A stretch of DNA of 64,000 bases from Agreia bicolorata (GTDB lineage Bacteria > Actinomycetota > Actinomycetes > Actinomycetales > Microbacteriaceae). Shown piece after piece: positions 59,886 to 64,000 of this stretch; position 1 is the first letter of the stretch; the number at the start of each line of letters is the position of its first letter. The DNA lies in assembly GCF_000938265.1 (NCBI RefSeq), contig NZ_JYFC01000002.1, forward strand, positions 434,001-498,000, written 5' to 3'. The notes beneath the pieces were generated by a model. It was not told the DNA's origin. It did not search any database and worked only from the letters and a program-made list of their open reading frames with translations. The position numbers and the translations under genes are program-made.

Positions 59886-61109
59886 ATGCACAGAGGCACG
59901 AATCTCCCTGCGGTGGGCGGCTACAACCAGGCGCTCATACTCGACGTGATCCGACGGTCGGGCGAAGGCGCGAGCCGCGTGGAGCTCGCCGAAAAGACCG
60001 GCCTATCAGCCCAGACGCTGTCGAATGTCTCGCGCCGGCTGCTCGACGAAGGGCTTATTCGAGAGAGCGGCAAAATGGTGACCGGTCCTGGCAAGCCGCG
60101 CACCATTCTCCGACTCGAGCCAGAGGCGCGATTCGCCGTTGGTGTGCATCTCGATCCCACCGTCATCACCTATGTGGTGCTTGACCTCGAGGGCCATGTC
60201 GTCGCCCACTCGCGCACAAGAACACCGGTGGGAACGAAGCCGGAGGAGACGATTCGCCGTCTCACGGTATCTGTCAATGCCATCATCGAAACGTCGGGCA
60301 TCGACGCGACGCGCATTCTCGGAATAGGCATCGCGGCTCCCGGTCCGTTGGATGCAGAGGGCGGTCAGGTGTTCAATCCGCCCCTTATGACCGAGTGGCA
60401 CAACGTGCCGCTGGGGGCATCTCTTGCAGCATCCACGGGTCTGCCCGTCTTCGTCGAAAAAGACGTGACGGCCGCGGTTGCGGCCGAGCAGTGGATGGGC
60501 GCGCTCGGCGATCTGAAGAACTCGTTGTTCTTCTACTACGGCACCGGTGTGGGCGCGGGACTTGTGGTCGACGGGGCCGTCGTCCGCGGAGCCAGCAGCA
60601 ACTCGGGTGATATCGGCCACCTCATCGTCGATCCAGACGGCCCGCTCTGCCGCTGCGGCAAGAGGGGATGCCTGGGAGACTCCGTGGCCCCGGTCTCCCT
60701 CGTGCTCGAAGCCATCGAGGCCGGACTCGTCAGCGCCCCGACCGGCGAACTCGATTCGGTGACCGTCGACAACGACTTCACCAGGCTGCTCTCCCTCGCC
60801 GATGAGGGCAACGGCCACGCGGTCGTGATCGTGGAGCGCGCAGCTCGCCGGATAGCCCGAGGGGTGCTCGCCATCGTCAGCATCCTCGATGTCGATCGAG
60901 TCGTGTTCGGCGGCCCTTTCTGGGACCGGGCATCCCGCGCCTATCTCGGGGTCGTGCCCGGTGCGGTCGCCGATGATCCCGCACTCATGATGACCCACCC
61001 GATCCGATTCGAGCAGTCCAAACTGGGTGCCGATGTTGCGGCGATCGGAGCTGGGTGCCTTGTGCTCGACCGAGTTCTGTCACCCAAGCCGACGGATCTG
61101 CTCATCTAG
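59886..61109 (+). CDS. ROK-family transcriptional regulator (XylR/NagC-like)
   Basis: 407 residues from ATG 59886: an N-terminal winged HTH (NQALILDVIRRSGEGASR, LAEKTGLSAQTLSNVSRRLL) and a ROK sugar-kinase-like domain with GIGIAAPGPLD, EKDVTAAVAAEQ and YYGTGVGAGLVVDG. The zinc motif is CRCGKRGCLGD (from Cys255), with Gly where CxCGxxGCxE usually has Glu. It is 20 residues longer than sugar kinases because of the HTH. It precedes the sugar ABC transporter and most likely controls it in response to the sugar. Confidence 0.9.
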   Translation: MHRGTNLPAVGGYNQALILDVIRRSGEGASRVELAEKTGLSAQTLSNVSRRLLDEGLIRESGKMVTGPGKPRTILRLEPEARFAVGVHLDPTVITYVVLDLEGHVVAHSRTRTPVGTKPEETIRRLTVSVNAIIETSGIDATRILGIGIAAPGPLDAEGGQVFNPPLMTEWHNVPLGASLAASTGLPVFVEKDVTAAVAAEQWMGALGDLKNSLFFYYGTGVGAGLVVDGAVVRGASSNSGDIGHLIVDPDGPLCRCGKRGCLGDSVAPVSLVLEAIEAGLVSAPTGELDSVTVDNDFTRLLSLADEGNGHAVVIVERAARRIARGVLAIVSILDVDRVVFGGPFWDRASRAYLGVVPGAVADDPALMMTHPIRFEQSKLGADVAAIGAGCLVLDRVLSPKPTDLLI

Positions 61110-61129
61110 CCGTGAGTTTCGGATCTGGC

Positions 61130-61159
61130 TTGACAGAGTTAGTCCAATCGATTTATAAA
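61130..61159 (+). promoter_or_regulatory. Promoter of the sugar ABC operon
   Basis: A -35 TTGACA (61130-61135), 18-bp spacer and -10 TATAAA (61154-61159), an unusually consensus-like promoter for this GC content. The spacer contains TTAGTCCAAT, similar to half of the ROK palindrome, so repression at the promoter is plausible. Confidence 0.7.
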
Positions 61160-61295
61160 TAGATCACCAGTCAGACGCAGCCTTCGCCAGGAGTGCGTAA
61201 GCGCGTCTGAATCAGTCACGTTCGGTTGGCGTGCGCACCCGAATGGGTGCGTGAATCACCGCGCGTTGTCGCGGTTGAAAGCAAAGGAGCTTCAT

Positions 61296-62654
61296 ATGAA
61301 ACGACGTCTCGCGGCTGGCCTAGCGGTCGCACTGAGTGCGGCACTCGCACTCTCCGCATGTTCGGCAAGTTCTGACAGCAGCGCGGAGCCCAAGACGATC
61401 AAGGTCGCCTATCAGACGACGGCCACCTTCAATCAGATGCAGAATCTGATGGCGGCGGCTAAGTCGCAGTATGAGAAGGCGCATCCGGGCGTCACGATCG
61501 AACTCGTGCCGATCCAGGGTGAGAGCGCCGACTATTACACCAAGCTTGCGCTGATGAACCAGTCCGCCGCCACTGCCCCCGATGTCCAGTACGAAGACAC
61601 GTTCAAGATCCAGTCGGATGCGGCCGCAGGCTATCTGCTTCCCCTCGACGACAAACTCGCCGGCTGGGCCGACTACTCGCAGTTCGCCGCGGGAGCCAAG
61701 AGCGCGGGTCTCGGCGCTGACGGAAAGACCTACGGAGTCTCGCTCGGCACCGACACCCGGGCGCTCTGGTACAACAAGGACCTCTTCGCCAAAGCCGGAA
61801 TCACTGTTCCGTGGGAGCCGAAGACGTGGGCCGATGTTCTGAAGGCCGCGTCGACCATCAAGGCCAAGCTGCCCGACGTGATTCCTTTCAACGTCTATTC
61901 CGGCAAGGCTGCCGGTGAGGCCGCATCGCTGCAGGGCTTCCAAATGCTGCTCTACGGAACCAAAGACACCCTCTACGACACCTCGAGCAAGAAGTGGGTC
62001 ACGGGGAGCCAGGGTTTCAAGGACTCTCTGAAGTTCGTGCAGGATGTGTACCAGGGCGGCCTGGGGCCGACCCCGCAGCAGGCGCTCGACCCGAACATCT
62101 TCACCAACGTCACCGCCGAGTGGCTCCCGAAGAGCCAGCTGGCCATCGCGCTCGACGGCTCATGGCAGTCGGCCGCCTGGATTCCCACGGGAACAAACCC
62201 CTGGCCCGAGTGGTCGACTGTTCTCTCCCAAGCTCCGATGCCGACTCAGCTCGGTGATGCTCCTGGCGTGAACAGCATGTCGGGTGGCTGGACGCTGGCC
62301 GTCGGAGCGAAGACGAAGGCACCCAACCTGGCCTTCGACTTTCTGACCACCGCTCTCAACCAGGAGAACTCGAAGTCCTACGACATCGGCAACAGCCAGA
62401 TCGCCGTGCGCAACGACGTGGCTACCGATCCCGAGTACACGGCGGCCAACCCCTCGTTCGGCTTCTTCTCCAGCCTCGTCGCCAACACGCATTTCCGCGC
62501 CGCGACCGAGGACTATGCACAGATCTCCAACGCGATCACGGTCGCCATGGAGGCGGTCATGACCGGGCAACAGAGCGTTGACGATGCCGCTGCGGCATAT
62601 GACCAGGCTGTTGTGGGCATCGTCGGGCAAGACGGCACGCAGTCAGCAAACTGA
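61296..62654 (+). CDS. Sugar ABC transporter, substrate-binding lipoprotein
   Basis: 452 residues: a lipoprotein signal peptide with lipobox LSAC (Cys22), then an extracellular solute-binding protein of family 1 with YEKAHPGVTIELVPIQG, ADYYTKLALMNQSA, TRALWYNKDLFAKAGI and GDGSWQ-type ligand loop IALDGSWQSAAW. It binds an oligosaccharide outside the membrane for the downstream permeases. ATG 61296 follows AAAGGAGC. The sugar cannot be read from the sequence. Confidence 0.92.
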   Translation: MKRRLAAGLAVALSAALALSACSASSDSSAEPKTIKVAYQTTATFNQMQNLMAAAKSQYEKAHPGVTIELVPIQGESADYYTKLALMNQSAATAPDVQYEDTFKIQSDAAAGYLLPLDDKLAGWADYSQFAAGAKSAGLGADGKTYGVSLGTDTRALWYNKDLFAKAGITVPWEPKTWADVLKAASTIKAKLPDVIPFNVYSGKAAGEAASLQGFQMLLYGTKDTLYDTSSKKWVTGSQGFKDSLKFVQDVYQGGLGPTPQQALDPNIFTNVTAEWLPKSQLAIALDGSWQSAAWIPTGTNPWPEWSTVLSQAPMPTQLGDAPGVNSMSGGWTLAVGAKTKAPNLAFDFLTTALNQENSKSYDIGNSQIAVRNDVATDPEYTAANPSFGFFSSLVANTHFRAATEDYAQISNAITVAMEAVMTGQQSVDDAAAAYDQAVVGIVGQDGTQSAN

Positions 62655-62657
62655 GCA

Positions 62658-63632
62658 ATGTCCACAGCCTCGTCAACATCTGACGTCACGGTCGCGGGCG
62701 GTCTGGTGCACCCGAGCACCAGGCCGCCCGGGGCCGGGCGGCCGCGGGCGAAAGCCGCTACCCGGCGCCGGAACGCAGTTGTGCGCACCATTCCTCTGCT
62801 GCCCGCAACCGTGCTGCTCGCCGTCTTCCTGCTGGGCCCGATCCTCTCGTCGTTCTACGGCTCGTTCACCGACTCATCGCTGTCGGGAAGCGCTGCCGCC
62901 GGCAGCAAATTCATCGGTTTTGACAACTACTCGGCACTCTTCGCCGACCCCGATTTTCCGACCGCCGTCATCCTGACTCTGCTTTTCGTCATCGGATCTG
63001 CTGTCATAGGTCAGAACGTGCTCGGCCTCGGCCTCGCCTTGCTGATGCGGTCGAGTGGTCGGCTGGTTCGATCTGTCGTGGGCACATTCGTCGTCGCCGC
63101 CTGGGTTCTTCCCGAGATCGTCGCCGCTTTCGCGTCGTACGCGTTCTACCGCGACACCGGAACCGCGAACTCGTTTCTGGCCCTGTTCGGCATCGCCGGG
63201 CCGAGCTGGCTCTACGTCTTTCCGATGCTGGTGGTGATTCTGGCGAATACCTGGCGAGGCACCGCATTCTCGATGCTGGTGTACTCCGCTGCGCTCGCGG
63301 ATGTGCCGGATGAGATTCAGGAGGCGGCGGAGATGGATGGGGCGAACGGCTGGAAGCGGCTGCGGCTCGTCACTCTGCCCATGATCCGGCAGAGCATCGC
63401 GACCAACGCGATGATCACGACACTGCAGACGCTCTCTGTCTTCACTTTGATCTTCGTGATGACGGGCGGTGGCCCGGGCGTGCAGAGCACCACACTTCCT
63501 CTTCTCGCCTACCAAGAGGCGTTCAAGTTCGGCCAACTGGGCTTCGGAACCGCCATCGCGACCATCATGCTGCTCGTGGGCGCGATCTTCTCGATCTTCT
63601 ACATTCGCGCTCTACGCACCGATCTGGAATAG
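62658..63632 (+). CDS. Sugar ABC transporter permease (MalF-like)
   Basis: 324 residues, six membrane helices after a cytoplasmic Pro/Arg-rich head of about 40 residues. The ATPase-docking EAA loop reads EAAEMDGANGWKRLRLVTLP. It starts 3 bp after the binding-protein stop. Works with the next permease and an ATPase that is not in the window (often a shared MsiK-type). Confidence 0.93.
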   Translation: MSTASSTSDVTVAGGLVHPSTRPPGAGRPRAKAATRRRNAVVRTIPLLPATVLLAVFLLGPILSSFYGSFTDSSLSGSAAAGSKFIGFDNYSALFADPDFPTAVILTLLFVIGSAVIGQNVLGLGLALLMRSSGRLVRSVVGTFVVAAWVLPEIVAAFASYAFYRDTGTANSFLALFGIAGPSWLYVFPMLVVILANTWRGTAFSMLVYSAALADVPDEIQEAAEMDGANGWKRLRLVTLPMIRQSIATNAMITTLQTLSVFTLIFVMTGGGPGVQSTTLPLLAYQEAFKFGQLGFGTAIATIMLLVGAIFSIFYIRALRTDLE

Positions 63633-63635
63633 ACC

Positions 63636-64000
63636 ATGACAACCACTCTCGGCCCTGCCGTGCGGGCAGGTGCACTCTCCACACCCGGCCGATCCATGTC
63701 ATCGCCGACGAGGCGATGGATGAAGGCACTCTCGAGCATCACGCTCGCGATCATCGGGATCTGCTTCGCGGTTCCCCTGCTCTGGCTTGTGCTCGCCTCG
63801 GTCGATGCGCAGCCCAGTCTCTCCGTCAAGATCCCCGAGGTCTTCACGCTCGACAACTTCGGCCAGGTGCTGACGCCGAGTCTGACCTTCGTTCCGCTGA
63901 TGAACAGCGTGATCCTTTCGGGCGGATGCGCGGTGCTCACGGTCGTTCTCGCGATCTTGGCGGCCTACCCGCTCTCCCGATACCGGATGCGGATCACCAA
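63636..64000 (+). CDS. Sugar ABC transporter permease (MalG-like), 5' part, cut by window end
   Basis: The frame opens at ATG 63636, 3 bp after the first permease, and runs off the window without a stop (121 residues visible). It begins MTTTLGPAVRAGAL, has a first membrane helix (LAIIGICFAVPLLWLVLAS), then VFTLDNFGQVL and FVPLMNSVILS leading to a second helix and YPLSRYRMR, the usual start of CUT1 MalG-type permeases. Confidence 0.9.
   Translation, partial: MTTTLGPAVRAGALSTPGRSMSSPTRRWMKALSSITLAIIGICFAVPLLWLVLASVDAQPSLSVKIPEVFTLDNFGQVLTPSLTFVPLMNSVILSGGCAVLTVVLAILAAYPLSRYRMRIT

Overview
The window is a high-GC actinobacterial chromosome segment. It suggests a Microbacteriaceae-type soil or plant-associated bacterium: GTG and TTG starts are common, genes overlap by ATGA, GTGA or TGATG, a mycobacterial-type N-acetylglutamate synthase is present, and the sugar ABC transporters and ROK regulators are typical of the group. 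The family assignment is inference from protein style; there is no 16S gene in the window.

Layout. 1-6.0 kb: the 3' end of clpC, a pnuC-type transporter, an argA-type acetyltransferase, a Nudix hydrolase, and a GAF regulator next to an acetaldehyde-type dehydrogenase with its DUF779 partner. 6.1-11.9 kb: a tightly coupled five-gene minus-strand operon of unknown purpose (PaaK-like adenylating enzyme, two unknown proteins, a nitroreductase-like protein, an alpha/beta hydrolase). 11.9-19 kb: an anchored extracellular protein, a carboxylesterase, radA, a class F-like sortase beside a secreted tyrosine phosphatase, and an Fe/2OG-oxygenase-like protein. tRNA-Ser(CGA) follows at 19.16 kb.

19.3-43.8 kb is the most interesting part. 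It is an aromatic catabolic cluster with two LigM/DesA-like tetrahydrofolate-dependent O-demethylase homologues, a folate C1 module (folD, purU, pabB), a vanillyl-alcohol/eugenol-oxidase-type flavoprotein, an FAD aromatic monooxygenase, a hydroxyquinol 1,2-dioxygenase, maleylacetate reductase, two SDRs, an NmrA-like protein, an SMP-30 lactonase and several hydrolases. Two large LuxR-type regulators sit tail-to-tail in its centre. Eight copies of one 22-bp motif (ACYRGTG-N8-GATGCGA) lie upstream of its transcription units; seven match both ends well or fairly well and one is weaker. I propose the cluster turns methoxylated (lignin-type) phenols into hydroxyquinol and then 3-oxoadipate, with the methyl carbon leaving through folate as formate.

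43.8-52.4 kb is a complete 4-hydroxybenzoate/protocatechuate pathway: pobA, an IclR regulator with two identical 17-bp operators, and pcaHGBDCIJF. PcaIJ and PcaF would also finish the 3-oxoadipate made by the hydroxyquinol branch, so the two blocks join into one funnel.

52.5-59.8 kb: a rhomboid-like/DUF2156 aminoacyl-lipid synthase facing a truncated AlaRS (catalytic core only), a GntR-EamA pair with a probable operator, and small genes including a broken tautomerase and a duplicated ydcF tail. 59.9-64 kb: a ROK regulator followed by a sugar ABC transporter (binding lipoprotein, permease, second permease cut by the window end). No transposase, integrase, CRISPR array or rRNA was seen.
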